Shown: piece by piece, positions 42,896 through 51,460 of the stretch | Numbering within the stretch: the first letter of the stretch is position 1 | Layout: each line of letters begins with the position of its first letter | Assembly (NCBI GenBank): GCA_050946535.1 | Contig: JBMNUZ010000009.1 | Location: 17,983 to 81,982 of the forward strand | Source: RUG708 sp050946535 | GTDB taxonomy: Bacteria > Bacillota > Clostridia > Peptostreptococcales > Anaerovoracaceae | Length of the DNA: 64,000 nt | Reading direction: 5' to 3' | The notes under the pieces: model-generated | Databases searched by the model: none | What the model saw: only the letters and a program-made list of their open reading frames with translations | What the model was told of the DNA's origin: nothing | Translations under genes and position numbers: made by a program

Positions 42896-43245
42896 GAGCA
42901 GGTCTGTAAGCCGAGTTCTGTATCAAACGATCATCTTTCTAGACGCCGCGTTGCCGCGGCGCTCAAGCGACCTACCATATAAGGCCGACGACGGGCCGCC
43001 GTCTCAAACAGCCTGTTTTTGGTCTTGCTCCGGGTGGGGTTTACATGGACGCGCCGCGTTACCGCAGCGCCGGTGGGCTCTTACCCCGCCTTTTCACCCT
43101 TGCCGCATAAGCGGCGGTATATCTCTGCTGCACTTTCCCTGAAGTCGCCTTCGCCGGACGTTATCCGGCACCCTTGCCCTGTGGAGCCCGGACTTTCCTC
43201 ATCACGCTCTGCGGCGTGACGCGATCGTCTGACCTACTCACACAT
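42896..43245 (-). ncRNA. rnpB: RNase P RNA
   Basis: About 350 nt on the minus strand. Universally conserved P4 strand GAGGAAAGTCCGGGCTCC near the 5' end, the AAGGGTGAAAAGGCGGGGTAAGAGCCCACC core, and the 3' strand ACAGAACTCGGCTTACAGACC. A type (ancestral) layout, judging from the core text. An extended -10 box TGATATACT (TATACT at 43258-43253 on minus) lies just upstream of the 5' end. The upstream neighbour is nif3, 160 bp away. Confidence 0.95.
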
Positions 43246-43317
43246 TGAATTTAGTATATCAGAAAATGTATTTTATTAAAAGAAAATGAGTATAAAAACC
43301 TCGTGAATTTATATTCA

Positions 43318-43416
43318 TAAAATGCGGACATATTTTCACGTCGTGCGGACGGGCATTTACGTCATATGAATGGGCAATCGCGTCGTGCGGACGGACAATC
43401 GCGTCATACGAACGGA
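43318..43416. repeat. 21-bp tandem repeat at the nif3 3' end
   Basis: Units CGTCGTGCGGACGGGCATTTA (split: first 20 bases shown by CGTCGTGCGGACGGGCATTT) at 43339, 43360, 43381 and 43402, alternating CGTCGTGCGGACGG and CGTCATA(T/C)GAA(T/C)GG types. The last unit runs over the nif3 stop codon. Confidence 0.8.
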
Positions 43417-44192
43417 TTGATATCTGCTCTGGAAGGAATGATCTCGGCTCTGTCACCGATATCCTCCCTGAGAAGTGCCGCCATGTTGTCCGCAAAGAGC
43501 ACTTCGGTTCCGTAGTGCCCGGCGTCTATAACGCAGAACCCGATATCGCAGATATGCCTGGCTTCGTGATATTTGAGATCTCCTGTGACAAATACGTCTG
43601 CTCCGTTTGCAACCGCGTCGTCAGCGAATTCCGACCCTGCTCCCGTGCAGAGGCCGATAAACTGCACCGACTCGGGTTTAATGCCAGCGATTCTTATCCC
43701 GTCAGCCCCGCACACATCCGAAAGCCTTCTCTCGAACACATCGAAGGGAACAGGCTCGCTGTAATGCCCGTAACGGCCCATGCCGGCGTCGGGATCTGTT
43801 TCATCCGGATACATCGGGACTATGTCGATGAGGCCCAGCTTTTCCGCCAGATCCTGGTTCGTCCCGTGTGCGGCGGAATCAAACGACGTATGCGCCGAAT
43901 ACACGGATATTCCGTTCTGAATCAGCTTTATAACCTGTGCTCCCTCGGGATCGTCGTCTCTGATATTCCCGATTTTGTTGAAAAACAGCGGATGGTGCGT
44001 GACGATGAGCTTCGCGCCGCATTCGACAGCCTCGTCCACGACGCTGCTCTCTATCTCGAGGCACGTCAGTATTTTATTAATACCGGCATCAGCATCCGCG
44101 AGGATCTGTATGCCGCTGTTGTCCCACGATTCCTGAAGGCGTTCAGGTGCCTGCCTTCTGACTGCTTCCACAGCATCTCTGATATTGATCAT
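43404..44192 (-). CDS. Nif3-like dinuclear metal centre protein (YqfO family)
   Basis: 262 residues, short form without the middle PII-like insert of YqfO. Metal residues visible: ESWDNSGIQI, LIVTHHPLFF, SAHTSFDSA and C-terminal DAGHYGTEVLF. Forms hexamers; suggested as GTP cyclohydrolase I type 2 or hydrolase, not settled. The start is ATG 44192, leaving an 11-bp gap to trmK. Last gene of the dgt-dnaG-rpoD-trmK cluster. Confidence 0.92.
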   Translation of the reverse strand: MINIRDAVEAVRRQAPERLQESWDNSGIQILADADAGINKILTCLEIESSVVDEAVECGAKLIVTHHPLFFNKIGNIRDDDPEGAQVIKLIQNGISVYSAHTSFDSAAHGTNQDLAEKLGLIDIVPMYPDETDPDAGMGRYGHYSEPVPFDVFERRLSDVCGADGIRIAGIKPESVQFIGLCTGAGSEFADDAVANGADVFVTGDLKYHEARHICDIGFCVIDAGHYGTEVLFADNMAALLREDIGDRAEIIPSRADINPFV

Positions 44193-44202
44193 TGTTCCGT
44201 CC

Positions 44203-44970
44203 TTAACTCCGCTTTGCTGCATCTCCTATCCTTCGAAATGCCTCGAGCCTCTTTTCAGCCCTGAGCTTTCTCCGGTCAGCGTGCTCTGAACAGCCGTTCG
44301 CGGTTATATTGTCTATGACCAGCTGCTCCGTCTGGCATTTGTGATTTATATATTCGTCATATCCACCCGTAACGGCGTACATGACAGGCAGTTCATCGTA
44401 AATTCTTTCGCCGAGTCCGAGCCTTGCCTCGAGCCTTCCGGCTTCCTCGGCCTTTTCCCGCTCGAAGCTGTTCATGAGGTCGTTTCTCCTGACTGTTATG
44501 ATCTCGCAGTATCTTTTGTCTTCGACTGCTATTTCCTCTGAAACCACTGTGAAATCTCCGAGTCTCCTCAGATAACTCCGCAGGCTGAAGCTGTGGTTCC
44601 TGGGCTGCAGTATCAGTGTTCCGGCAGTTTTCACGACGCCGGCGCCGCGGCTGAGTATCTTCGAAATCAGGATGCCGCCCATGCCTGCGATTATGATGTC
44701 GTCTGCCTCGCCGGGACTCACTACGTCAAGCCCGTAGCCCTGTCTCAGATCAGGCTTCACTTCGGGAAGATAACGTCTGAAACTTGCCGCAGCCTTTTTC
44801 AGCGGTCCTTCGTTGACATCGGTCAGAATCACCTTGTCTGTCACGCCGGACGAAATGAGCCACACCGGTATATATCCGTGATCCGTTCCGATATCAGCCG
44901 TCCTGCTGCCTGGAGAAACATGCGAAGCGATCATCTGCATGCGCTCCGAAAGCTTTATTTTCCCTGCCAT
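44203..44970 (-). CDS. trmK: tRNA (adenine22-N1)-methyltransferase
   Basis: 255 residues. SAM-binding motif I TADIGTDHGYIPVWLISSG, the acidic strand VILTDVNEGPLKKA, the catalytic-side motif IIIAGMGGILISKIL and LILQPRNHSFSLRSYL. A C-terminal helical coiled-coil (about 160-255) contacts tRNA. Modifies A22 in the tRNA D-loop. Follows rpoD by 1 bp, the standard Firmicute order. Confidence 0.94.
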   Translation of the reverse strand: MAGKIKLSERMQMIASHVSPGSRTADIGTDHGYIPVWLISSGVTDKVILTDVNEGPLKKAAASFRRYLPEVKPDLRQGYGLDVVSPGEADDIIIAGMGGILISKILSRGAGVVKTAGTLILQPRNHSFSLRSYLRRLGDFTVVSEEIAVEDKRYCEIITVRRNDLMNSFEREKAEEAGRLEARLGLGERIYDELPVMYAVTGGYDEYINHKCQTEQLVIDNITANGCSEHADRRKLRAEKRLEAFRRIGDAAKRS

Positions 44971-44971
44971 C

Positions 44972-46087
44972 TTACAGATAATCCTTGAGTTTCTTGCTGC
45001 GGCTCGGATGCCTGAGCTTTCTCAGCGCCTTCGCCTCGATCTGTCTTATGCGTTCCCTGGTGACGTCGAACTCGCGTCCTACTTCTTCAAGGGTGCGCGC
45101 TCTGCCGTCTTCGAGACCGAACCTCAGCTTGAGCACTTTCTGCTCCCTGTCCGTTAAAGTCGAAAGGACTTCCTCGAGCTGATCCTTGAGCATTGAATAT
45201 GCGGCAGCATCGGCCGGAGCCGGAACGTCTTCGTCCGGAATGAAATCGCCGAGATGGCTGTCTTCCTCCTCGCCTATAGGCGTTTCGAGTGATACAGGCT
45301 CCTGGGCGATCTTCAGGATGTCTCTGACCTTCTCTACAGGCAGTTCCATCTGAGCCGCTATCTCTTCAGGAGTAGGCTCTCTGCCGAGTTCCTGCAGCAG
45401 CTGCCTCGAAACCCTTATCAGCTTGTTTATAGTCTCGACCATATGCACAGGAATTCTTATCGTCCTCGCCTGGTCTGCGATGGATCTCGTGATCGCCTGT
45501 CTTATCCACCATGTGGCATATGTGCTGAACTTGTATCCCTTGCGCCAGTCGAACTTGTCTACTGCTTTAATGAGCCCGAGGTTTCCCTCCTGAATGAGGT
45601 CGAGGAAAAGCATGCCTCTGCCGACGTAGCGCTTTGCGATGCTTACGACGAGACGCAGGTTGGCTTCGCAGAGCTTTTTCTTTGCCTCTTCGTCGCCCTG
45701 TTCCATTCTCTTGGCAAGCTCTATCTCTTCGTCTGCCGTCAGCAGATTGACCTTCCCTATCTCCTTGAGATACATGCGGACAGGATCGTCTACGGCCACG
45801 TTCTTCGACATGTTCTCTTCGAAATTGTCGCCCTTGTCTTTGCTCTTCTTTTTTTCAGCTTTATCCCCTGCACCAGCCTGCGAGCCTTCGCTTTCGGAGA
45901 CGATTTCTATACCGCTTGCGATGAAAAGATCATACAGGCTTTCGACCTGATCCTTGTCCAGATCTATGTTGTAGAATTTGTCCGCTATTTCCTGATAAGA
46001 CAGAAATCCGTTCTTTTTTCCCTTGTCCAGCAGTTCGTTGATAATCTCCTGCTGTTTCTTTGCAGATGAATCTTTGCGGTTTGCCAT
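44972..46087 (-). CDS. rpoD: Primary sigma factor SigA/RpoD
   Basis: 371 residues. Short region 1.1 (1-70), charged linker, then region 1.2 DPVRMYLKEIGKVNLLTADEE, region 2 with GNLGLIKAVDKFDWRKGYKF and STYATWWIRQAITRSIADQA (contacts -10), region 3, and region 4 LTDREQKVLKLRFGLEDG with the helix-turn-helix RTLEEVGREFDVTRERIRQIE (contacts -35). The TTGACA/TATAAT promoters in this window fit it. Between dnaG and trmK. Confidence 0.98.
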   Translation of the reverse strand: MANRKDSSAKKQQEIINELLDKGKKNGFLSYQEIADKFYNIDLDKDQVESLYDLFIASGIEIVSESEGSQAGAGDKAEKKKSKDKGDNFEENMSKNVAVDDPVRMYLKEIGKVNLLTADEEIELAKRMEQGDEEAKKKLCEANLRLVVSIAKRYVGRGMLFLDLIQEGNLGLIKAVDKFDWRKGYKFSTYATWWIRQAITRSIADQARTIRIPVHMVETINKLIRVSRQLLQELGREPTPEEIAAQMELPVEKVRDILKIAQEPVSLETPIGEEEDSHLGDFIPDEDVPAPADAAAYSMLKDQLEEVLSTLTDREQKVLKLRFGLEDGRARTLEEVGREFDVTRERIRQIEAKALRKLRHPSRSKKLKDYL

Positions 46088-46094
46088 TTCGTGC

Positions 46095-47870
46095 TCACTC
46101 CCCTGTGCTGTTCCGCAGATGCTGAATATTTTCGTCGATCTCTTTCATCTGAACCATTATCTTCGTGATCCGCTCGTCATCATCGTCAGACAGCAGCTTC
46201 AGCTCGTTGGTCAGATACTCTTTGTCCTGCCTTAATTTTTTTTCACTGATTCTCTTAACGCAGTCGTCCAGCAGTTTATTGAGCGTACTCATACTGCAGT
46301 CAAACGCCTCCGAATCAGCAAGGCTCAGGAATACCTGCGCGTCCTCCGCGCTCATGCTGTCGGCCGCCGTATTGATGTCGGGCGGCGTATCATTCTGTGA
46401 AAGCGATTTTAATGTGTTATATATTCTGAAACAGACAGGGTCTGTGAAAATATATTCGTAATCCGATACTTTCTCTATGGCTGAAGGGTCTTTCGCGATT
46501 ATTCCGATGATCGTCCTCTGAAGGCGCTGATCCTCGTCAAGGGAGCCGGCACCTCTGCCGCTCTGCTCACCACGCACAGGCCTGCGGTAATTGCTGTTCC
46601 TGCGGCCTGACTGATCTGAGGCCTGCCTTACTTCTGCTCTCAGAGTGCCTTCCTGCAGTCCTGTTTCTTCAGACACCTTTTTTATATACATTTCTGCCTC
46701 GGCCGGCGTAATGCTGCTCAGTACGCGCGCAGCTCCCTCTATATACCTGAGGCGCCCGTTTTCTGTGTTAAGATCGGACAGCGACTTTTCGTGCTCCAGC
46801 TTGTATTCGACATAAGGCACCGCATTTTCGACGAGCTCCTCGAAAGCTTCCTTCCCGTGTTTGCGCACATACTCGTCAGGATCTTTGCCGTCCGGGACGT
46901 GGAGCACCTTGACGTTGAGTCCCGCGTCTCTAATGATCTCGATGCCCCGCAGGGCGGCCTTCCTTCCCGCGGCGTCAGCATCGTAAGACAAGACGATGTT
47001 CTTCGTATAACGGCTGAGCATGCTGCACTGATTCGGAGTCAGCGCCGTACCCAGAGTGGCAGTGGTATTCGTCACGCCGCTCTGATAAAGCGATACCATA
47101 TCCATGTATCCTTCTACGATGATCGCGCAGTCTTTTTCCTTTATGCTTTCCCTCGTAAGGTTGAGTCCGAACAGATTATTTCTCTTTGAAAAGACATCTG
47201 ATTCCGGCGAATTCAGGTATTTCGGCTCTCCGTCTCCTATGATGCGGCCGCCGAAGCCAATCACCTTGCCCCTGGTGTTGATAATCGGAAAGATGACTCT
47301 GTTTCTGAACTTGTCGTAATAGCGTCCTTTTGAAGAGGAGATCAGTCCTCCTCTGTAAAGCATCTTTTCATCGTATCCCCTTGATTTCATATAATTGAGC
47401 AGGCTGTTCCACGAGTCAGGAGCAAATCCAATGCCGAACCTGGTGATCGTCTTGAGATCGAGCCCGCGGTTCATGATGTAGTCTCTGCCCGGGTTAGGCC
47501 TGTCGGTGAGCGAATGAACGAAAAACAAAGCAGCGTCACGGTTCATCTTGTAGAACTCGTTTTTTCTGCTTTCATTCGTGTATCCGTAATCTTCGAGATT
47601 GATTCCGTACATGTCCGCCAGCTTCTGGAGCGCAGTCTTGAAATCGACGTTTTCGATCTTTTCAATAAACGAAATCACGTCGCCAGATTCTCCGCATCCG
47701 AAGCAGTGGAAAAACTGGCCCTTCTCCGAGACGCTGAACGAAGGCGTCTTCTCGTTGTGAAAAGGACAGAGCCCCATGTAGTTTGACCCGGACCGCTTCA
47801 ATTTGACATAACGCCCGACCACGTCGACTATATTGCATCTGCTTTTTATTTCATCCGTTGAATTTGACAA
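46095..47870 (-). CDS. dnaG: DNA primase
   Basis: 591 residues. N-terminal CHC2 zinc finger YMGLCPFHNEKTPSF...FHCFGCGE (about 34-66), RNA-polymerase core with YYDKFRNRVIFPI, TOPRIM with CAIIVEGYMDMVSLYQSG and VLSYDADAAGRKAALRG, and a C-terminal helicase-binding domain (about 430-591). Synthesises lagging-strand primers. Seven bp before rpoD; start ATG 47870. Confidence 0.97.
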   Translation of the reverse strand: MSNSTDEIKSRCNIVDVVGRYVKLKRSGSNYMGLCPFHNEKTPSFSVSEKGQFFHCFGCGESGDVISFIEKIENVDFKTALQKLADMYGINLEDYGYTNESRKNEFYKMNRDAALFFVHSLTDRPNPGRDYIMNRGLDLKTITRFGIGFAPDSWNSLLNYMKSRGYDEKMLYRGGLISSSKGRYYDKFRNRVIFPIINTRGKVIGFGGRIIGDGEPKYLNSPESDVFSKRNNLFGLNLTRESIKEKDCAIIVEGYMDMVSLYQSGVTNTTATLGTALTPNQCSMLSRYTKNIVLSYDADAAGRKAALRGIEIIRDAGLNVKVLHVPDGKDPDEYVRKHGKEAFEELVENAVPYVEYKLEHEKSLSDLNTENGRLRYIEGAARVLSSITPAEAEMYIKKVSEETGLQEGTLRAEVRQASDQSGRRNSNYRRPVRGEQSGRGAGSLDEDQRLQRTIIGIIAKDPSAIEKVSDYEYIFTDPVCFRIYNTLKSLSQNDTPPDINTAADSMSAEDAQVFLSLADSEAFDCSMSTLNKLLDDCVKRISEKKLRQDKEYLTNELKLLSDDDDERITKIMVQMKEIDENIQHLRNSTGE

Positions 47871-47986
47871 TTCTATCCCCTTCTATCAAAGTGGCCGGCG
47901 TCCTGACTGTTCACAGATGCCTGCGTGTGAGAAAAAAATTCCTGCCTTCTGCGGGCAGTATTATTCGTGTGATATATTAAACTGTT

Positions 47987-49027
47987 TCAATCGTGTCTGC
48001 TGATATTGTCGGAAAGTTTCCAGCCTGTTGGCACGAACAGATGGTTGTACATCTTGATAGCGTACCTGTCCGTCATGCCGGCTATATAGTCCTTTACAAC
48101 CTCATCCGTCCCGTAGATGTAGAGCATGGCTATGTGCTCCTCCGGCATCTCGTAAGGATGTTCGAGATAAAAATTATAAAGCGAGAATATCAGATGCCTG
48201 ACCTTGAACATTTCCGCGACCTGTTTGACGATCTCGCTGCTGTAAACATGCTCGAACATGAAGTCGCGCAGCTTATTCATATAGAATCCGCATTCCTCGC
48301 TCTGTACGATGTCTCCGGCTTTTTCGCTCGAAACGATCAGATCCCTGACGAGTGTGTCGATTCTGGAGCTCAGACTGCCGCCGAGACATTTCACGCAGTC
48401 TTTAGGCAGATCGTCTTCGGAAATGACTCCGGCCATCACGGCATCGTCGATATCGTGGTTGATGTACGCTATCCTGTCGCTTATGCGTACCACCCTGCCT
48501 TCCATTGTAAAAGGGATTCCGGGACCTGAATGATTGACGATTCCGTCCCTGACCTCGGCGGTGAGATTGAGTCCTCTCCTGCCGTTCTTTCCCGTTTCGA
48601 GCACATCTACGACTCTGAGACTCTGTTCGTTGTGTCTGAATCCGTCAGGATATCTCTCGTCGAGGAATTGCTCTCCGTTGTGTCCGAACGGCGTATGCCC
48701 GAGATCGTGACCGAGAGCGATGGCTTCGGTAAGATCCTCGTTGAGGCCGAGTCCTCTCGCGATGGTCCTTGCAATCTGCGCCACATCCAGCGTATGAGTA
48801 AGCCTGGTGCTGAAATGGTCTCCCTCCGGGGAAAGAAACACCTGAGTCTTATGCATAAGCCTTCTGATAGCCTTGGTATTGATGATTCTGTCTCTGTCGC
48901 GCTGAAATTCCGTCCGGATCCTGCACGGTTCCTCAGGTATGGCCCTTCCTCTCGTTTCAGCGGACTTTGTGCCCATATCAGAAAGAAGCTCGTATTCTCT
49001 TTCTTCCTGTATCTCTCTGTTGACCAA
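47987..49027 (-). CDS. dgt: dGTP triphosphohydrolase-like HD protein
   Basis: 346 residues. HD-domain signature: RRLMHKTQVFLSPEGDHFSTRLTHT has the first His, AIALGHDLGHTPFGHNGE the HD pair, and VRISDRIAYINHDIDDA the last Asp. Hydrolyses dGTP to deoxyguanosine and triphosphate, or related dNTPs. The start is a TTG at 49027, 8 bp after GGAGG. First gene of the dgt-dnaG-rpoD-trmK-nif3 run. Confidence 0.92.
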   Translation of the reverse strand: MVNREIQEEREYELLSDMGTKSAETRGRAIPEEPCRIRTEFQRDRDRIINTKAIRRLMHKTQVFLSPEGDHFSTRLTHTLDVAQIARTIARGLGLNEDLTEAIALGHDLGHTPFGHNGEQFLDERYPDGFRHNEQSLRVVDVLETGKNGRRGLNLTAEVRDGIVNHSGPGIPFTMEGRVVRISDRIAYINHDIDDAVMAGVISEDDLPKDCVKCLGGSLSSRIDTLVRDLIVSSEKAGDIVQSEECGFYMNKLRDFMFEHVYSSEIVKQVAEMFKVRHLIFSLYNFYLEHPYEMPEEHIAMLYIYGTDEVVKDYIAGMTDRYAIKMYNHLFVPTGWKLSDNISRHD

Positions 49028-49397
49028 ATTTCAGCCTCCGTAAATCATCTAAAAACCCAAAATAATTATATCATAAAACATGTATTTTTTGTTAGCTTTA
49101 AAGGTCACAGGCCGGATTGTCCGGGCATCTTCCGCGCGTATCAGAAGAGGTCCTGTACTTTTTTCTGTACCCCTGCAGATGCAGTTCAACGCATGAAAAT
49201 CATACCTGCTGCAAAATTTTTTGCCTGCCAGGGCGGCTGGAATGCGGCTTGCACCTGATTCTGCAAAATTACGTGCGCTCCGCGCACAAAAGTCTATCGA
49301 CTGCACCGTTCATACGTGTATAATATGTAAAGTACTGTTAGCAAACAGACGCTGCAGGCGCCGTCCTGTCAGCAATTAATATAACCTGGAGGCAAAC
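49028..49397. promoter_or_regulatory. Divergent promoter region of dgt operon and lipoprotein gene
   Basis: 370 bp without a gene. On the minus strand an extended -10 box TGATATAAT (TATAAT at 49070-49065) lies about 40 bp before the dgt start. On the plus strand TATAATATG occurs near 49318. Nothing else recognised. Confidence 0.5.
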
Positions 49398-49928
49398 TTG
49401 AAAAAGCGAATTCTGTCAGCAATTCTTGCAGCAGCTATGCTCTTCTCACTTGCAGCCTGTACATCGGGAAGTTCCGGAAACACGTCGTCCTCGACCTCGT
49501 CTTCTGCCGTTTCCGTTTCTTCAGCGCAGGAACAGGGCGAGCAGCTGACGATGGTTTCTATGAAGACATTTGAAGACAAAGCCGGGCAGTACGGCACCGT
49601 GAAAGACATGTCCGGCGATTACGGGTACGATGCTGCTCTCGTAAGTACATCGGACAACATCAATTACATATATATGTATCTTCCGAGCGCGTCCATGGCC
49701 GAATCGATCATCACGGACAGCGACGGCGACGGTGAAAAAGACAGCGACATAAAATTGTCGAAGGAAGGATCGAACTACGCGCTTTACATACAGGATTCCG
49801 AAACCATTTACGGACAGTATCTCAGGGTCGGGAACATGATCACAGCGGTCAGCGGTTCTTCTTCTGAAAAGAGCGCGGTAAAGGCGGCTGCCGAATCGTT
49901 TTTTAAGGATTTAGGGTACGAATTCTGA
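49398..49928 (+). CDS. Hypothetical lipoprotein
   Basis: 176 residues. Lipoprotein signal peptide (basic MKKR, hydrophobic AILAAAMLFSLA, lipobox LAAC at about 18-21), a Ser/Thr-rich linker to about residue 50, then a roughly 125-residue globular domain with YDAALVSTSDNINYIYMYLP, ESIITDSDGDGEKDSDIKLS (a Ca-binding-like acidic stretch) and a C-terminal KAAAESFFKDLGYEF helix. I do not recognise the domain. TTG start at 49398 with GGAGG 5 bp upstream. Monocistronic, with a terminator at 50020. Confidence 0.8.
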   Translation: MKKRILSAILAAAMLFSLAACTSGSSGNTSSSTSSSAVSVSSAQEQGEQLTMVSMKTFEDKAGQYGTVKDMSGDYGYDAALVSTSDNINYIYMYLPSASMAESIITDSDGDGEKDSDIKLSKEGSNYALYIQDSETIYGQYLRVGNMITAVSGSSSEKSAVKAAAESFFKDLGYEF

Positions 49929-50019
49929 TATTTACAATAAATATTATCGGTAAACTTAAGGTCTGCAGGCATTGATATTCAGGCACTTGTAAATTTCAAT
50001 TTTAATATATACGACAAAA

Positions 50020-50046
50020 AAACAGCGGTTTCAGACCGCTGTTTTT
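50020..50046. terminator. Terminator after the lipoprotein gene
   Basis: AACAGCGGT / ACCGCTGTT stem, loop TTCAG, flanked by A-run and TTTTT; may act in both directions. Confidence 0.85.
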
Positions 50047-50151
50047 AGTATCTTCATGCCTTGTATTCCGGCATCATATTCAATTGTTATTCAGTTGTTA
50101 TTCCGTGCCTGCGCTGTCTGGCGCAGAAAAATGAGATCGTCCTGCTATTTG

Positions 50152-51171
50152 CTATTTGCCGAGATTGAGGTTATGCGCAGCTCTGCCGGCAGCTGGCGAT
50201 ACGTGTCTTGCAGTTCTTGCTGTCCTTGCAGTAGCTGAAGCCGTCTCGGAAGCTTTCGCGGAATTTCCCATGAGTTCAGGAAGCGACAGCATGATGACCA
50301 TAGCGAACATCATTATAAAACCGATGTAATCGGTGATGTCGAAATTCATACCGAGCCAGATCGACGAAATCACCGGCGAAGCTACCGTCTCTACAGCCGA
50401 AAGCATTCCAGCCTTAATAGGTCCGATAAGAACGGTGCTCTGCATGAACATCGAAAATGCGAGGACAGTACCTATGCCTATCATCAGGGCAAGCCCGATA
50501 ATTGTCCCTCCGTCGATTATTCCCGGGTCGATCGTCCATACTCTCGTTATCAGAGCAAGCACTGCGCTGCCTATCAGGAGTCCTACTCCCATGACGGGTG
50601 TATTGCCGTATTTCGAAATGACTCTCGGAGGCAGAACCGTATAAAGCATCAGCGCGACGGCAGCCACGATGAGCCATATTATGGTCGTATACGAGAATTC
50701 CGTGTGCCCTATCCTGCCGTGTGTGGAAATGAGGAATACCGCGCACAGCATGATCAGCAATCCTAAAAATTCAGATTTGAACGGAAGCCGTCTGAATTTC
50801 AGACAAGTCACAACGAGTACAAGAGCTTCGCCCGAATATTGTATCGCCGTGGCCACGCCAGCGTTTGTATGTTCAATCGACACGAGGTAAGCGTACTGGA
50901 CCATCAGAAGTCCTGCTATGGAAAATACAATCATGTACAGCATGTCTCTGCCGTTGGACAGCAGATTTTTCAGCTCTTCGCGCGATCTGCGGTTTGCTGC
51001 AGCCATCAGAAGAAATACTATTCCTGCAGTGGTCATTCTGACAACCGTAACCCACGTCGGATCCGCGTTTTTCTGTGTGAACAGGAATTGTCCCACAGTT
51101 CCTGAAAACGCCCAGCAGCAGCCCGAGCACAGTGCGAAAATGATCCCGCGCACGCTCCTCTTGTTAACCAT
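50152..51171 (-). CDS. EamA/DMT family transporter
   Basis: 339 residues, ten membrane segments in two EamA repeats (for example GIIFALCSGCCWAFSGTVGQ and TTIIWLIVAAVALMLYTVLP; second repeat ending GIGTVLAFSMFMQSTVLIGP). Inner-membrane exporter or permease of metabolites; substrate not readable. The start is ATG 51171 with AAGGAG upstream. The C-terminal 35 residues are Ala/Ser/Thr-rich and basic, beyond the usual end of the family. Confidence 0.88.
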   Translation of the reverse strand: MVNKRSVRGIIFALCSGCCWAFSGTVGQFLFTQKNADPTWVTVVRMTTAGIVFLLMAAANRRSREELKNLLSNGRDMLYMIVFSIAGLLMVQYAYLVSIEHTNAGVATAIQYSGEALVLVVTCLKFRRLPFKSEFLGLLIMLCAVFLISTHGRIGHTEFSYTTIIWLIVAAVALMLYTVLPPRVISKYGNTPVMGVGLLIGSAVLALITRVWTIDPGIIDGGTIIGLALMIGIGTVLAFSMFMQSTVLIGPIKAGMLSAVETVASPVISSIWLGMNFDITDYIGFIMMFAMVIMLSLPELMGNSAKASETASATARTARTARHVSPAAGRAAHNLNLGK

Positions 51172-51330
51172 GAATATACAGCTCCTTTTTCCCTTCACCT
51201 GTTCATATGTTCAAATGTTTTCGATAAAACATGGATTTACTGCGTTATGTAGTTTGTATTTTAATATCTGAGCTGCGCCTGTTCAAGATAATATTTTTAA
51301 AAGATTGAAAAAAATTCGGACAAGACAATC

Positions 51331-51399
51331 ATTGCGCTGTTCCAGCGCAATGCAAAGGCCGCGCCGGCTGCATTTCAGATGAACTGCAGCCGGCGCGGC
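51331..51399 (-). terminator. Double hairpin downstream of hcp
   Basis: A very stable 15-bp GC stem GCCGCGCCGGCTGCA / TGCAGCCGGCGCGGC (51358-51399) is followed on the minus strand by a second perfect hairpin ATTGCGCTG-TTC-CAGCGCAAT (51331-51351) instead of a T-run. Placed 60 bp after the hcp stop. Confidence 0.7.
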
Positions 51400-51460
51400 A
51401 TCGGTGTACGCAAAACTTACCAGCAATGATTTTGTATATCTCTATATCTCTCTTGCGGCC

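Noticed and set aside
42870..43219. Plus-strand open frames in the 42.9-43.2 kb region
   Set aside because: They are antisense to the RNase P RNA, whose conserved core is unmistakable on minus.
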